A stretch of DNA of 64,000 nucleotides, from assembly GCA_027627225.1 (NCBI GenBank), contig CM051028.1:18991701-19055700 (forward strand). The letters run 5' to 3'. The translations under genes were made by a program, and so were the position numbers. The stretch is from Congeria kusceri (lineage: Eukaryota; Mollusca; Bivalvia; Myida; Dreissenidae). The notes below the pieces were generated by a model. That model was not told the DNA's origin. It searched no databases and worked only from the letters and a program-made list of their open reading frames with translations. Positions 1 to 14,400 of this stretch are shown here, one piece after another. Each line of letters begins with the position of its first letter. The first letter of the stretch is position 1.

Positions 1-1912
1 CCGACTGGGACCTGGGCTGCATTTTGTTATAGACTGGGACCCGGGCTACACCCGAAATGTCTATAGCACACAACGGAGCGTCACACGTTGTGACCACAGG
101 CATCTATCCAATTATCCAATTATGCATTCGCACAGTCGACTCGTGAACACACATTATTTGTGTACATAAAATTTTAAAAATAAAATAAATAAATAAAAAC
201 ATGCATGTTTGTAAATCCTTAGAGACATGATTGATTATGTGTTCATGTGATAATGTGAGTGTTTGGGATTGCTAAAGAAATTATACAAACATTTATTTAA
301 TACTAAGTAGTGAAATATAGAAAAGTATCGGTGAGATATATCCCTATATCACTCACCGTGAGGGACTACATTTTTTAAATTTTATTTGATTGGACAATAT
401 TGAATCATAAGTGTTGTCACCATTTATCATACATAATTACCAAAAAGAAAAGTAGTTAAGATGTATACTAACAGCTAATGTTAAGAATACCTCTCCGATG
501 TATTGAACTGTCTCCTCTATTTTTCTCTTGGATTTTCCTCAGTCGTATTGAGCTACGGGGACTAGTACACTTTTAGCATCCAAAGTATTTATTTATCCTT
601 TGCACTTTATTAATTTCCCGCATACTACACTTGCAGTTGCACTTGTTGTTTACTGTTGTTGTGACCAAAAGTGTCCCTTTGTTTACATAATTGCTGTATT
701 GCCGGTTCTCCAAAATCCAACAAGAATCCAACATACCCTTAGGTAATAACTTGTGTTCATTAAGCAAGCACATATTTACATATTAGTTTGTTTGTATTAA
801 GTCGGCATATCCAGTAATCACGCTTAAGTATTTTAAAATTCAATGTACTGTTGTAAGAAGTGTTTAGCGTACTATTATCCGCCATCTTGTTTTCTTCAAA
901 TTCTCGACCGACATTTAACCAAATTGTGTTGTTAATTCCGAATAACTAATATAGAAAACACTTTATACGATAATTAATCCAATTCAGAACACTCTTTCAC
1001 ATTTTAACGCGCATCTGCGAGATTAACCATCTTGAATTGCTTTCGAAAACACGCATATATATAGTGGTTTGAATGTCGTGACTGTGTTAACTATTGTTTA
1101 CATCGTAACACGTATGCTCACACTAGTTTTATACAATATGAATTTCGGAGAACTGAACGCATTTTTAATTTCAATACGTACTTTTATTATAAATATATTT
1201 AAACCTAGCAGTGACTTTTAACTGTTTGATTAAAAAGCTGGACATTATTCAACGACTACGTGTATCAAATTGCATGTATTTAAACTTAAAAGAATTTTGA
1301 AACCCGGATTCAGCGTTGTCTATGAATATACTGTACAGCATAGTAGACTGTTGTACTGTAAACACGCTGCCATGATAATGCCTAGAGTAAAACAAAATGC
1401 GGTTTGATTTGCTTAACTAATCGACGGCTCATTTTATCGTAATCCAACATGACGCGGAATGTTTATTGCTAACACCGATTACTACGCAATATAAAGAAAA
1501 TAGTACTGACATAAAACTAAAAACATCGTGTTAAAAATCCATTCAAAATAATTCAAATGTAAAGAATACTCAATAGCATTAAAATAAAAAGAAAATGGGT
1601 TTGTTTTCGGTGTGATAACGTATAATATCATAACCAAAAAGTGAGACAATTTACATATTTTCACTCGCGCAAGCGCTCGTACAAATATGAATTATCTCCC
1701 TTTCCGGTGACGATATAACGCGTAATCACACCGGAAACAAACAACTATCCTCTATAGATTTACAATTATAGGCATGATCCGATCCGTCATATACCGCCAA
1801 TGTTTAGAAACGAAACACGAAAGACTTTCATATAATTAAGTTTTATTGTTATCTTAAAAAGAAAATAAAACCAATTCGAAGATTGATAAACGTTTTTCGT
1901 TTTGTTTTTAAA
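1..1912. other. AT-rich region without a recognisable gene
   Basis: No convincing coding exon on either strand; open frames are short and lack recognisable protein signatures. The first 55 bases hold a short direct repeat beginning gactgggacc at 3 and again at 34. Nothing else stands out apart from A/T-rich simple stretches. Confidence 0.5.
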
Positions 1913-3472
1913 AGTTTTTGTGATCGCCTATTGTCCGTCGTCCGTCGTGCGTCGTGAATCGTTCGTCGTCAACATTTAGCTTGTGAATACTCCAGAGGCT
2001 ACATTTGTTGCCCAAACTTCATGAAACTTGCTCAGACCATTTGTCCCAATAATATCTCGAACGAGTTCGAAACTGGGTCATGTGGGGTCAAAAACTAGAT
2101 CACTAGGTCAAATTGAAGAACAAGCTTGTAAACACTCTAGAAGTCACCTGTTTGCCCAATCAACATGAACTTGATCATAACATTTGTTTTTATGATATCT
2201 CGGCTGAGCACAAAAATGGTTCCGTTCCGTTGAAAAACATGGCCGCCGGGGGGGGGGGGGGGCGGGGCAGTTTTCCTCATATGGCTATAGAAAAAGCTTG
2301 TGAACACTCTAGAAGTACATTTTTTTGCCCAATCAACATGAAACTTGCTCTGAACATTTGCTTTTATGATATCTCGGCCGAGTTCGAAAATGGTTCCGCT
2401 TCGTTGAAAAACATGGCCGCCAGGGGGCGGGACAGTTTTCCTTATATGGCTATAGAAAAAGCTTGTGAACACTTTTTGAGTGACATTTTTTGCCCAATAA
2501 ACATGAAACTTGCTCAGAACATTTGTTCTTATGATATCTCAGCCGAGTTCGAAAATGGTTCCGCTCCATTGAAAAACATGGCTGACAGGGGGCGGGGCAG
2601 TTTTCCTTATAAGGCTAAATTGAAACTTAAAAAAAAAGATTGTGAACACTCTAGAGGCCACATTTATTGCCCACTCTTCATGAAGCTTGCCCAGAACATT
2701 TTTTCTAATGACATCTCGGACAAGTTCGAAACTGGGTCATGTGGGGGGGAAAATCTAGGTCAAATTGAATGAAAAGCTTGTGAACACTCTTGAAGTCATA
2801 TTTTTTACCCAATATTCTTGAAACTCGCTCAGAACATTTGTTTCAAATATTTTTCGGACGAGTTCAAAACTGGGTCACGTGGAATAAAAACTACGTCACC
2901 AGGCCAAATTGAAGAAAAAGCTTTTGAACCCTCTAAAGGCCAGATTTATAGCCTAATCCTCAAGAAACTTGCTCAGAACATTTGTCCCAATGATATCTCA
3001 GACAAGTTCAAAACTGGGTTATGTGGGGTCAAAAACTAAGTCACTAGGGCAAATTGAAGAAAAAGCTTAGGAACACTCAAGAAGTTACTTTTTTGCTCGG
3101 TATTTTTTAAACTTTCCCTGAACATTTGTTTCAGTGATATCTCGGACCAGTTTGAATCTAGCTCATGTTGGGTAAAAAACTAGGTCACCAGGACAAATTT
3201 TTAAAAAACGCTTGTGAATACTCTAGATGCCTTATTTATAGCCAAATCATCATGAAACTTGCCCAGAACATTTGTCAAAATTATATCCGGGACACGTTTG
3301 AAACCAGGTCACATGGGTTCAAAAACTAGGTACCAGGCCAAATTGAAAAAAAAAAAGCTTGTGAACACTCTAGAGGCCACATTTTTAGCCGAATCTTCAT
3401 GAAACTTGCTAGGAACAGTAGTTCCTTAGCCCCTCAGGTGAGCGACCTAGGGCTTTATGGCCCGCTTGTTTG
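1913..3472 (+). repeat. Tandem-unit element A
   Basis: It starts with a GTCGTCCGTCGTGCGTCGT-type tract following TTTTGTGATCGCC. About nine diverged units of roughly 150-180 bp follow, each carrying phrases such as cttgtgaacactctagaggc, catgaaacttgctcagaac and gatatctcggacgagttcg. It ends at 3430-3472 with CTCAGGTGAGCGACCTAGGG, a GGGC/GCCC hairpin and CTTGTTTG. Open frames crossing it on both strands only translate the repeat and are not genes. Both ends match the ends of the element at 46781-48795 in opposite orientation, although the tandem cores are unrelated. Confidence 0.85.
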
Positions 3473-6400
3473 TTTTACATTTTGCCAAATGCAAAACGGG
3501 AGCAGTGTGTCGCTGGTTTTACGTTTCTGTATTTGGCTATAAATAGACGGCGCATTTATGAACTGATCGATCAGACATGCATTTATCCTAACAGTCCGGT
3601 TCCGGATATGGCACTGCTCTGAACTCGTTCATCATGATATCGCTTCTTGAGAATAGAGACTTCAAGCGTGTAGAGGTACGATTTGATTTTCTAATAAGTT
3701 AATTGTATAAATGTATATGCGACTTTGTTTAAAATTTTTGATAATAAATGGATTAATACGCAACAAGATTTTTCAGATATTAATAGTTAATATACGAATT
3801 GTCAAATAACATGCATCTAATCTACTTTGTGAAAGTGTATTTCATAACTAAATAAATCGTTTATTTAAGTACTTTGTTTCCCTGCAGACATACGAATGTA
3901 AATACAAACTAACATTTTAAATATTGCGTTTGAGTTAATATTATTACCTTTTACAGCATCTGTATAAATGAGTTTTCATAAATGATTAAGATACGGTCAA
4001 TTGTCAACAAGCACAATGTGTTTTTTTGTGGGGGGGGTTTCTATTTATAACAAAGAAAAGTTATAAATATTTATATTGATTCTCACCGTCATTTATATTC
4101 TAAACGCTAGCCTTTTGTCAGTTAGTGTTAGCAGAACGTCTACTTTCGTTTTTTATGTTCGTTACCACTGGCCTTAAAATTATTATAGTAAAAAGTTGTT
4201 CTTTGTATTAACTGTAATGACAAATATAAATTATTTTTAAGACCTCGACACCAGTCTTATATTTTTAGATATGTTGGATGTGTTGATATTCATTATAGGA
4301 ATCAAAATTACGCACGGCAATTGCACAGGGTATGGGGAACTTGGAGCGACAGATACACGCTGTACATGACGCATACACGCTGTCCATACTGTGTTACACA
4401 CTGGCTTTAGCGAAGAGTTCACAGAATTCTGCATGTCTGAATAAACTTAAAGCTGCTGCTGAAATTGAGGGTATGTGGGTTTAAAAATTAAATGGATCAT
4501 AGTGGGTGTATTAAACAACAAAAATGACTATTGAACGTGTGTAGAAGTATTGAATAATCTCTATTTCAGAAGAAAAGGTAAACACAAAGAAGAATAACCG
4601 CCACTCTGGTGCGCTATTGAAAATCCAATAATCCACTTAGCCGTTTCGGCGATTGCTGCCGATCATTGCCGAAACCCGGCGTCGTTTTCCGATGTTTTAT
4701 AGCTTTTATAGCTTTCATAAAATATAGCCCCTAGGCAATCAGAAAATTACTGATAAGTTAAATAGCAATGTTAAGCCGAAAAAATCGTCCTTAAATAAAT
4801 AAAATTAAATTGATTTCTATATTTCTGAATAAAAAATAATGCATAATGTGCATTAATCAATTTAACGTTATTTAATTAAATAAAGGAACCATACTTCAGC
4901 ATGATGAAGTTGCTGAAATCAGCTGAATACGTTGTACTTCTATATTGTATATAAATGGTGTCTTATACTCAGAAACAATAGACCTCAATACATGTTATGT
5001 AGTTGCTTTGTATTTATGTTTAAAATATTTTATACTGATTTAAAAGAAACGCCAACATCAAAATTATATAGTTTTAAAAAACTATCATGTTTTAGTAAGT
5101 TTTAAGTTAGTTGATGTTTATATATTTAATAGCTTTGTATTTATCTTCCAAATATGTTTTAATTTAATTAAAAGAAACGCCAACATCAAAATAATATAGT
5201 ATTAATAAAACATTTTTTTTTTAAATGTAGACATGCGGATTTCCTTATGTTTCTGTTTGACCATTGGCGAGGTAATGTGTGTCAGATAAAACGTTGTAAA
5301 TTGATACTGTTCATTGTTTAAGTTTGATAAAAAGAAGTTTCTTTAGTGATTTAGTTTCATCAAAAGTGTTCACGTGTTCACCCCTTTCAAAACAACCAAA
5401 TTTATTTTCCTCGCATTATAATAGTTAAATTAATTAATAAAGTTATGTTCTTATTAATTAATAAATGTTATCCCTCCACAACGGACACGATTATCCCTGA
5501 TAACAGCCGGGGTATTCAGATAGCCATCTTTATGATACCGTCATAAAATCTTATCGGATTAAGTTGACCACGGAAGTGGGGCCACAACTGAAGAAGGGCC
5601 AAACTAGCAGCTGATTATGTTTCTTCAAAATAGTTTATATGCTGTAATAGGTAGACTATACGAATATTTTTAATCCGTGCACACTTAATCTTGAAGAATC
5701 GTTATTATTTTTATTATTTTAAAATCTAACAAATATCCGTTAAGCAAATACATAGAAAGTTGAAAAAAAAGGACAAAGTTTTTTAAATAGACAAAATGAA
5801 ATAAACCTATTATATAGCAATCAAGAGTTGTCCACTCACTTGTACTAAAATATCTGCTACATTTGTAAGTTAGTTTTTCACCCGTAGGTTTATTGTTCGA
5901 CTATAATTTACTATTTGTTCAATTTGTAAGGAAAAAAACACAGCACCAAAATCTACATACATGCAATAAACAACGTTCAAAATAAAAAGGTTCATAAAAT
6001 ACATTTTTGAATAATATTCATTTTTTTAAAATATATTTAGATATATTTAGTAGTTCCATTGAACTTGTGTATTTTTTTTTTATTGATGTTAGTTTAATAC
6101 GTGGGAAAAAAGTCGTACAAAGATTCCAATATATTCTTTATTTAACAACGTGAAATATTTTAAAGTTTCAGATTTCATTTAATGTCGGTGTGATTTTCTA
6201 TTTTTCATTAAGTCAAACCCCTTTCGGGGACTCAGACCCGGTATATGATGATGAAACTGGTAAGAAACCTCTGTTTCCACTACATATGGTCCTTGTTTTT
6301 TTACCCCCATAAAACCAATATCCCCGATATCAGTTGATAGCAGTCATCCCCGAGCAAAAGTCGCGGAAGATCCAGAAGTTTGACGGAAACCAAAAACGTA

Positions 6401-7010
6401 TAACACCAACTAATTTAAAACGCAAAACGGACTAAAAGAATATTTGTTTACATTCATGAAATTTACATATTGTATAATAGACATATTTTATTTTGTGAAA
6501 CCATTTGCACCTAAGCTTTTGGTAGAATACTTTTCGAACATCGAGGCAAACCGTTCAGAAATTTGGCGTAAAACCTAACCAAAAAATTCCGATTTTCAGT
6601 AGAAATATATAGTAAATTGAGATGGTAACCTATTTCAAAGTTAAAAAGGACTAAAAGTGTTTAACTTTAAAACATTAAAAAATATACCAATCAATAGATA
6701 AAAAGATTGAATTTATTCAGACCATTTGCACCTAAGGATTCATTTAAACGATAATAAAGTGATGACGAGTTAAAGATTTTCCCTATATATTTCTATATAC
6801 CGCTGTAGGCTGGATATCGATTACCTCGTGGCGGTTATTCTTCCATATGATTATAACTTGTTTTCAAACATGAATCCATGACTTATATAGTGCCACAAGT
6901 AGGTATGTTAGCATTACAATCAAGTATAAAATCAAGTGCTCATATCTGCATGCAAAGCACATATTTAATTACACTACGATAACTGATTTAAATGGCACTA
7001 TTGTTTGCAG
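3473..7010. other. AT-rich stretch, probably intronic or intergenic
   Basis: I see no exon that can be tied to the A2M gene starting at 7011, so this may be part of a long intron upstream of it. Contents: poly-G and poly-T runs near 4020, an imperfect inverted repeat around 4640-4680 (tttcggc / gccgaaa) and the 125-bp tandem duplication listed separately. A short reverse-strand open frame at 4237-4434 has no recognisable features. Confidence 0.4.
5009..5205. repeat. Two-copy tandem duplication (about 125 bp period)
   Basis: The phrase aaaagaaacgccaacatcaa occurs at about 5041 and again at about 5168. It is flanked in both copies by tttgtatttat upstream and by an atatag-poly-A/T stretch downstream. 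Two diverged copies only. Confidence 0.6.
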
Positions 7011-9993
7011 TATGCCAAACACTTTTATATCAGACAGTATATATTGTATTATTGAAGGCGAGCAGACACATTGGACAAGCGGTGGTAGAGTCAAGAGATC
7101 AGGTCCATTGTCTACGCGAGCGCCCGCCCGCGACATCGAGACAACCGGATATGCTTTACTCGCTTACACTGAGATGCAAATAGTGTCGGAGGCGTTGTCT
7201 ATCGTCAAATGGCTGGTCTCACAGAGGAATCCGACTGGCGGCTATCAGTCAACACAGGTAGTTCTTAATTCATAACATACAGCTTTACACTATGTAGATA
7301 ATGACTATAAGACAATTATCAATAGTGATCTTAATGATCTTAATATTGTGGTTGTTGATGTTTCCAATATATTTGTTGTCGTTCTTACTTTATTTTATAT
7401 AAAACTATGATGATAGTGTATTTTAGTATTATTTAAGACATTTTATCATTACAATGAACACTTGATAAAATGTTGCCAGGATACTGTGGTGTCTCTCCAA
7501 GCATTGTCAAAGTTTTCTGTGTTATATGGACTGGACCCACATAAAACACCAAACTATGGCGTCAACTTCCGAGCAGAGGGGCCGAGCTTTGCTCATCAGT
7601 ACGCTGTAACTGTAGACAACTTTAATATGACCCACAGCGTCGAGGTTTTAATTGATCTACAATGTGTTGAATAATTGCAAATAAATAGTAGTATGTTACA
7701 ATAGTATTATGTTAAAATATTAGTATGTTAAAATATAAGCAGTGCAAAATCAGTTTAATTGAGCAAATGGTAATATCTGCGTTGTTTACAGGTTTTCTGC
7801 ATATTTTGTGATATTCTATTAATTCCAGATACCTAGCACGTTAAGTTTTCTCAACATTTCTGCAACGGGGTACGGCCTAGCAGTCGTTGACGTTAGTAAA
7901 ATGATTAATTATCGTTTTATTTAACTCACTGACGTTTTATGTCTCTCCAATTAATTTGCTAGTTGTTTTAACATCTTTGAGAAGTAAAGTACCTTTGACA
8001 ACTACTCAGGATTATATCTTCAAACAAAACTTTACTCAGTACATGTATAATCCAATTCCTATTCTATTTTAAGTGGCCGATAGTTGCTTAAAAGACTAAT
8101 CTTTAGAACGTCAGGTCATATTCCTTGCAGGTCTCAATGACTTACTATGTGCAAGGTGCAATGAGTGACAACTCGATCCAGGTGAACGTTCAAATAACGA
8201 AGGAGTCAACAAACAGCATAACAATCAACCCATGTTTGAGGTACAACTGTCAATTTCGTGTATTACAACTCTTGTTGATAACACTATTGTTCTTTTTACA
8301 AACAATCATATTAGCTGATTCAAATATTCCCTTGCGACAGTTATGTAGTTACTATAATGTTCATGTTTACTTGGATAAATTGCAACTGCTTCAAAGAACA
8401 TATGATACATTTTAAGTTTAAATATTTCAGCTGGACTGGCAATACGGCAAGCAATATGTTGCTTGCAGACATCGAAATGCCAACAGGTATGTCGCAGTCT
8501 GTGGCTGTAAATGTACATGAAACCCCGTTATATTTGCAATGGAAAAGTAGTGATTTCAACGCACATTGTCTCTCATTGTTCCGTTGGTTAATGTTTGACA
8601 ATATATTAGGGCAAATACAAGGTTTAAGACATATTTTATATTCATTACACTTGGTGAAGAGTCTACACAGCACTGTAAAATACAGAATACAATGCATTGG
8701 AATTATGCACAAACATCAGGCAAGCCCTGGATAAATTTTGGTCCTGTCGTGCAATGTTGACAATAGCATCGCAGTTTTAACAGAATCATCTGTCAGATTG
8801 AACACTTTAACATGTTTACACTGTTCACGTGTGGCATATTTTCACACATGTGTAATGCATCAGACACGCCTGTCCAAAACATAATAAACATACACATATA
8901 ACCAGCCGTAGAGAACCCTTAAGCATTTTTTTCAGATAAGTGACCAATAAATAGCTGTATATGAATACGTTCAGAGACAAGTGTTTTGTGGCATATTTGC
9001 TTTCTAACTGCAGGTTTTATGCACGATATTGAGGTTCTTAACGCCCAAACAACCATCAAACGCTATGAGAGAAACGGCAGAAACCTAGCTTTGTACTTCG
9101 ATGCAGTATGTAGAGATGTGTTCAGTTTATTGTCAGTTATTGTTCTTGTTATTATTAAGGCTGATGTTGTTGTGTTTTGTTCGTGTTATGAATAAAAACA
9201 GTTAAATGTCAACGATAATAAGAAAATATAATTAATGAATGCAAGTTTTAATTGAAGTATTGAAAATATATGTGTTTGCGTTTGATGTTAAAAATAGAGA
9301 ATAATATCTTTTTCAGCTAAATTTTGGTGCACAATTGTGCGTTACTGTGAAGATGGACCGTTTTGACCCTGTTGCCAAAAGCCAGGCTTGTCACGTGGTC
9401 GCCTACGACTACTACGAACCCAGTAGGCACACTCATTAACATGATCAAACAAATTATGATTTACGAATTGATTGGATAACGCACATTTTGGTGAATAAAT
9501 AATACATTATTTTATTGTACATGTAATTCTTCTTCATGTCATTTGGTTCGTTCTTTTTGTAATTTGGAACAACACGTATTCTTACTTTTCATCTTGTGTC
9601 AACTCAACCATTTTAAATATATTACAGCGGTGTTTCCATTCAATACTGGTATGTTTCATTTTTTCAGCCCACCAGGCCATCGCAGTGTACGAATCTGGGA
9701 TCCTGAAGAAGGCTACCATCTGCGAAGTGTGTCCGCTATGTGAGTGGTGCCACGGCCAGTTCCAGCCATCGGTATACATTATGAATGCTTTAATAGTTTT
9801 ATTGTGTTTTCTTAGCGGATGTTAATACGGGTTTCTCTCCTGGTGATGTCTCTGGAGTTTCATTATTCTTTTATTTGTAGTATTACTTCTATGACCATGT
9901 TATCGCATATTCTTTACGGGGTTGTTTAATATTTGCAGACGGACACATCGTTTATTTCTTAAATTATGAACTTTTTTTCAGATTGTTGGATGA
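7011..9993 (+). CDS. Alpha-2-macroglobulin/CD109-like protein, C-terminal exons
   Basis: Nine exons with GT-AG borders and matching phases: 7011-7257, 7480-7644, 7829-7891, 8131-8240, 8431-8486, 9014-9105, 9317-9422, 9668-9771 and 9982-9993 (stop TGA). Exon 1 carries ALLAYTEM and WLVSQRNPTGGYQSTQ and exon 2 continues DTVVSLQALSKF, the end of the thioester-containing helical domain of A2M, CD109 and insect TEPs. Exons 3-5 encode the following beta region (SWTGNTASNMLLADIEMPTG). Exons 6-7 encode the receptor-binding domain (VTVKMDRFDPVA, VVAYDYYEP). Exon 8 adds a cysteine-rich tail (ICEVCPLCEWC) and exon 9 only three residues. The family are secreted or GPI-linked protease traps and opsonins. 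The GCGEQ thioester exon is absent, so the 5' part lies outside the window or is lost. The exon 2 donor (gag|gttttaat) is weak. Confidence 0.85.
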
Positions 9994-10083
9994 TTGTCCA
10001 AACACTGAACGACGAAACGACATTGATTGGAAATCAAAAACACATTGCACATTTGTTATGTGCATGATGGCGTGTGAATCCTA

Positions 10084-10089
10084 AATAAA
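10084..10089 (+). terminator. Polyadenylation signal of the A2M-like gene
   Basis: AATAAA about 90 bases after the TGA of the last A2M exon, in a position that suits a short 3' UTR. Called from the hexamer only. Confidence 0.5.
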
Positions 10090-10549
10090 ATTTCGCATTT
10101 CGTGATGCTTTTGTTCAACCTTATTTCTTTAATTTCTAAATTTATACCTGTATCTGACCACTTAAATTGCACATAATTATTTTATCATATCCATCAGAGC
10201 ATGTTAATATAACAATAGTAACCATTCAACAACAACTAAAACAAAACATTATAGAATATGAATTCAATGACCAGAACAAAAGACAATTTCGAATCCCGAA
10301 ACATCTAACAAATTTGTCCGTTTGCATGCGTTTACAAAAAGCTTGGTTAGGGTGCTGTGACACACTCCGGGTTTTACATATTGCAGCTTCGGAGCAGAGG
10401 GAAATCATCAACTTCAAAATACACACAAACAATAAAGTGAGCGAATTTGTAGACGTGATTTCAAATCCTTCTGAAACCGTGAAACCAAACAAAATGTCTC
10501 TACATGTAGTTCTGTATTATGAAGATTCTCCAAGGAAACATTACATTTG

Positions 10550-11200
10550 AATGAGGTCGATGGTCCTCGAAAAAACATGTAACTATGTGAAATCTTGTTA
10601 AAATTGATGGTTTCCAAGAAGAATATTTTCAACGTTTTTTCGTAACAGCCAAGAAAAGCACACTCACCCGATCCGTGGAAGCCAATTTAATTAAACAGTC
10701 AGAACATATGTAGGGATTGGTACAGGGTGGTCCGAGGAACATTTGCGTGATATGTTTTCGAAATTGATTTATTAATTTCGGACAAGACAATTTGCAAAAT
10801 TATCTTAACAACAAAATAAGGCAAATTTCCACGCCATTTGGCTGCCTTTATTAAGAAATCGAAATGAATTTAGTAGTGTCCGCCAAGGAATATTTATGTG
10901 AAATATTTTCATATATTCATTCATTGGATTTAGAGAATACAATGGTCTTCCAAGGAAACTTTATGTAAAAAAGAGTTTCAATGACGTTTTAATACAGCTG
11001 TGTAAGAAAATGCACCCCCCAGGCGGGTATGATTTTTTACGAATGAAAATGATTTAAGGAAATTTGTTTTATGATCACGTTTGGAAAAGTTGAAAAATAA
11101 GTTTCAAATCCAATCACCCAAGGAACCTTTCTGAAAAATGTATGGTCACACACAAGCTGTGAAATATCGGTCAACTTGAAGTCTCCATCGTAAACACTTC
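10550..11200. repeat. Degenerate tandem repeat (ccaaggaacattt-type units)
   Basis: Four or more decayed units contain variants of ccaaggaaca-ttt-tgtgaaatattttc, at about 10610, 10735, 10885, 10950 and 11110. No coding potential. It lies between the converging 3' ends of the A2M gene and the TPR/J gene. Confidence 0.5.
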
Positions 11201-11458
11201 ACACACTGCATGACTTTAACACTTTAACATATTTTTCAGAAACGCAGCATTTCATTTCCCACATTTGTTATCAGAGGGAAAGCTAATGTTGTCTTTTTGT
11301 TAGCAAAGAATATGCATGTAAAATCTAACCTTCTGTATTTGTAATGATTTTATGAGTTAAAGCGTTTTATATTTTCATAAGCATGCAAATATATCAGTTT
11401 CTAGTCTAAATTCGAGTTCCTCACTCAACCTACATGTATACATGTAAATAATGTCGTC

Positions 11459-14400
11459 CTATCGCTTCATGGCAACGTAGCGCTTGGTGCAGTATTTGGT
11501 TATCTCTTCGCAGAGCACTTTCCACTTCTTGCCGTGTTTCGTCTCGTCCACACTGTCCGGGTGGTAGTGAATCACTGCCGTCTGCAGCGTCTTCTTCATC
11601 TTGTTGTGCCAGTCGTCATCGGCAGACGTTGGCAGCACCAAAGACTGGTTCTCTTTCTTGGGTGGAAACGTATTATAGATAAATGTTAGGAAATGTGTGT
11701 TTTCTTTATTTTCTAGCTCTTTGAGCTGTTTCATTTCTGTACCTAGGTCTTTAAGGATTTCGGCCTTCTCAATGTTTCGCCGAGTTTCTTCTTCCCGAAT
11801 AGTTTCTAACTGGTATCTAGCGAGGGCTTTTGTTGCTTCCTTATACCAGTCTGTAATAAAAAGAAGTGTCATTTCAAGTCGAATGATTGTGAATATCTCT
11901 TAGTTAAAATCTCCGCTTGGAAGATGTCAAATATATTTAATAAATTATTAACAGTTTAAGGAAGTTTCATATAAAAAAAAACAAGGCTTTGGTAGTATTG
12001 CAAGCAATACAGGAGTCCTCTACCGGTGAAAACCCCTACTAATTAAACATTGTGCAATACCGTCAAATCGCCCTTTATCTGTAGATGTAAAAAGTTTATA
12101 TTCAAAGCCCATTTGTCACTGCAGTATGAAGTGTAGTTTTTTCTATTTTAGTAACATTGACCAGACATTCGAGTTACTTTTTGAGTTATTGCAGTACTAA
12201 ACTAACAGAGGGCAATCATATAGTCCATTCTGTGTACCAAGTTTCGTGATCATATACTATGTTCTTTTCGAGTTATTACAGTATTAAGTTTAATTCTATT
12301 TTAACCAAAGTCATGTGACCTTTGACTTCTGGTGAAAAATAAAGGGTCGTGAACAATCCTCACCTTGCTCTTTCTATGTATACAAAGTTTCATCAAAGTA
12401 TCTTCAGTACTTTTTGAGTTATCGCAGGATTCAGGTTTTGAGGACGGGACAGACAGACAGAATGTGACCGACGGACGAACAGACAGACAGACGCACACAG
12501 ACGGAGGGCAAAACCATAGTCTAATCTGTGTTCCAAGTTTCATGAAGTTTCATGATCATATCTTATGCACTTTTTAAAATATTACAGTATTAGGTTTATT
12601 TCTATTTTTTGTAACGTTATCTTTGAAATCCGGTAAAAAATAAAAGGTCGTGCATAATACTCACATTGCCGTTTATGTGTATACCAAGTTTCATCGAAGT
12701 ATCTTCAGTTCTTTTTGAGTTAGCGCAGGAACAATATTTTGCGGACGGACGGACTGACGGACGGACAGAGGACAAACCTTTAGTCCCCTCCAGTGAAACA
12801 CCGGTAGGGGACTAAAAAGAAGAATGGTATGTAATGTACTAACAACAAAAGTGGTTTTGAAACCAACAGCCTTTTCACAAAATCCAATTAACAAGAAATA
12901 ATTGACTGTGCTTAAAAACACCTGGGGCCAATTTCTCGAAATGTCTTAAGCATTACAGGCTTAATTGTCTTATTTCATCAATCAAAATTATTATGTTATA
13001 ACTGATTTTACAACATGAAATATGTCTTTAGAATATTATTTATGCACACTTTATTGCAATATGAAAATAGCAAGCTTAAGCTTATCCAGTTATAACATAC
13101 TTAAAATGCTTTGAGAAATCGAGGCCTGTGCTTCATAAACGTATCTTAATGCAGAAATCAAATATGATAAAAAAGATTGCGCAAATTAAATGGTGCCTAT
13201 ACTTTTTCTCTGAAAGTACTTCACACGTGTGGTTATAAATTTTCTAGCCATCATCTACCTTCCATAACTAACGTCCGTGGGAACATGGTGTGTGCCAACT
13301 GGACGGCGTTCATGTAATATTCCTTTGCACGATGCTTCATCTTTAGCACCTGGTCATACACGCGTCCGATGCGACTCCATGCTATGGCCTCTAACTCCAC
13401 CTCCGTTTTGCCCCTTAAATAAGAAATATGAATGCTGTTCGTGGGACAAGTAATGAAACTTGTATGAAATGTATTATTTTCATATAAGTGTTGTTTGAAC
13501 AAATATGACACTAACATGTTAAAAACATCACATTTTTAAAAATTTCACACCATCAAGATTTATATTCTGGTGAAACATCAACCAATCTAGCTTCTAAAAA
13601 TGACAGCTGACAATGAAAATTACCTGCTTTGTTGCTTGTTCCTGAACTTTTACCAAATAAATGAACAGAGAAATGACTATTTACTGCACACAGTTTACAT
13701 ACCAAAATAATCACAAAATTATCGAAATAAACCACTACTGCAGGTAATTTAAGAGTGTGTGTGATTTTTAAGCATTGGACTGTTGCACCAAGGAGAAGTC
13801 ACAAAATATTTATATATGCCTTTGTTTGTCAGAAATCCACATTTTACCACGTTTAACGAAAATATTTCTTAAACATGTATAAACGGTACTGATAAATATG
13901 TGTGCTACAGTCAGAAAAAAGTGATTTGAGAAGTAAACCCTTAAAAATAGCTTCGAATATGAAATTAGTATTTAAAAAATAAAATATCTTTTTATAAAAT
14001 GACAGAGATATTACCTTGTTCAAAAATCATCATCTACGTACTAAACTTGACTTTAGTGCTACACTCCTGGCAATATCATTGTATTACAAATGTTGATGTT
14101 AAGTTTCATATAATGGTGGCTGCTAGTTTCTTGTGTTTAATATGTCTTGTGAGACTATTTCTTGTAACATCAGAAACTCTATGAGTTTATGGCTTTATAC
14201 AACTTATATTTCCCTGACCCTTCTGTTAGACACATACTTTAGACTCCTAAGACAAACAACAACTAACCAAATACATACAGCATTCCTTTATTAACTTGGG
14301 AGTTAGCGCTTTGACATTGCTGTGGTATACAACAAAACATTCACAACATTCACAACATTATAAATAGTCTTCATCTACCATGGCATCTTACATCACAACA

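Noticed and set aside
2113..3039. Forward and reverse open frames of up to 219 codons
   Set aside because: They translate the diverged tandem units of element A, including a poly-G run, on both strands; codon content simply mirrors the repeat.
3601..3674. A short coding exon (ATG ... gtgtagag|gtacg)
   Set aside because: It has an ATG and a donor-like site but no recognisable peptide and no partner exon in phase.
8125..8734. Longer frames extending beyond A2M exons
   Set aside because: They read through introns; the true exon limits are set by GT-AG borders and family alignment.
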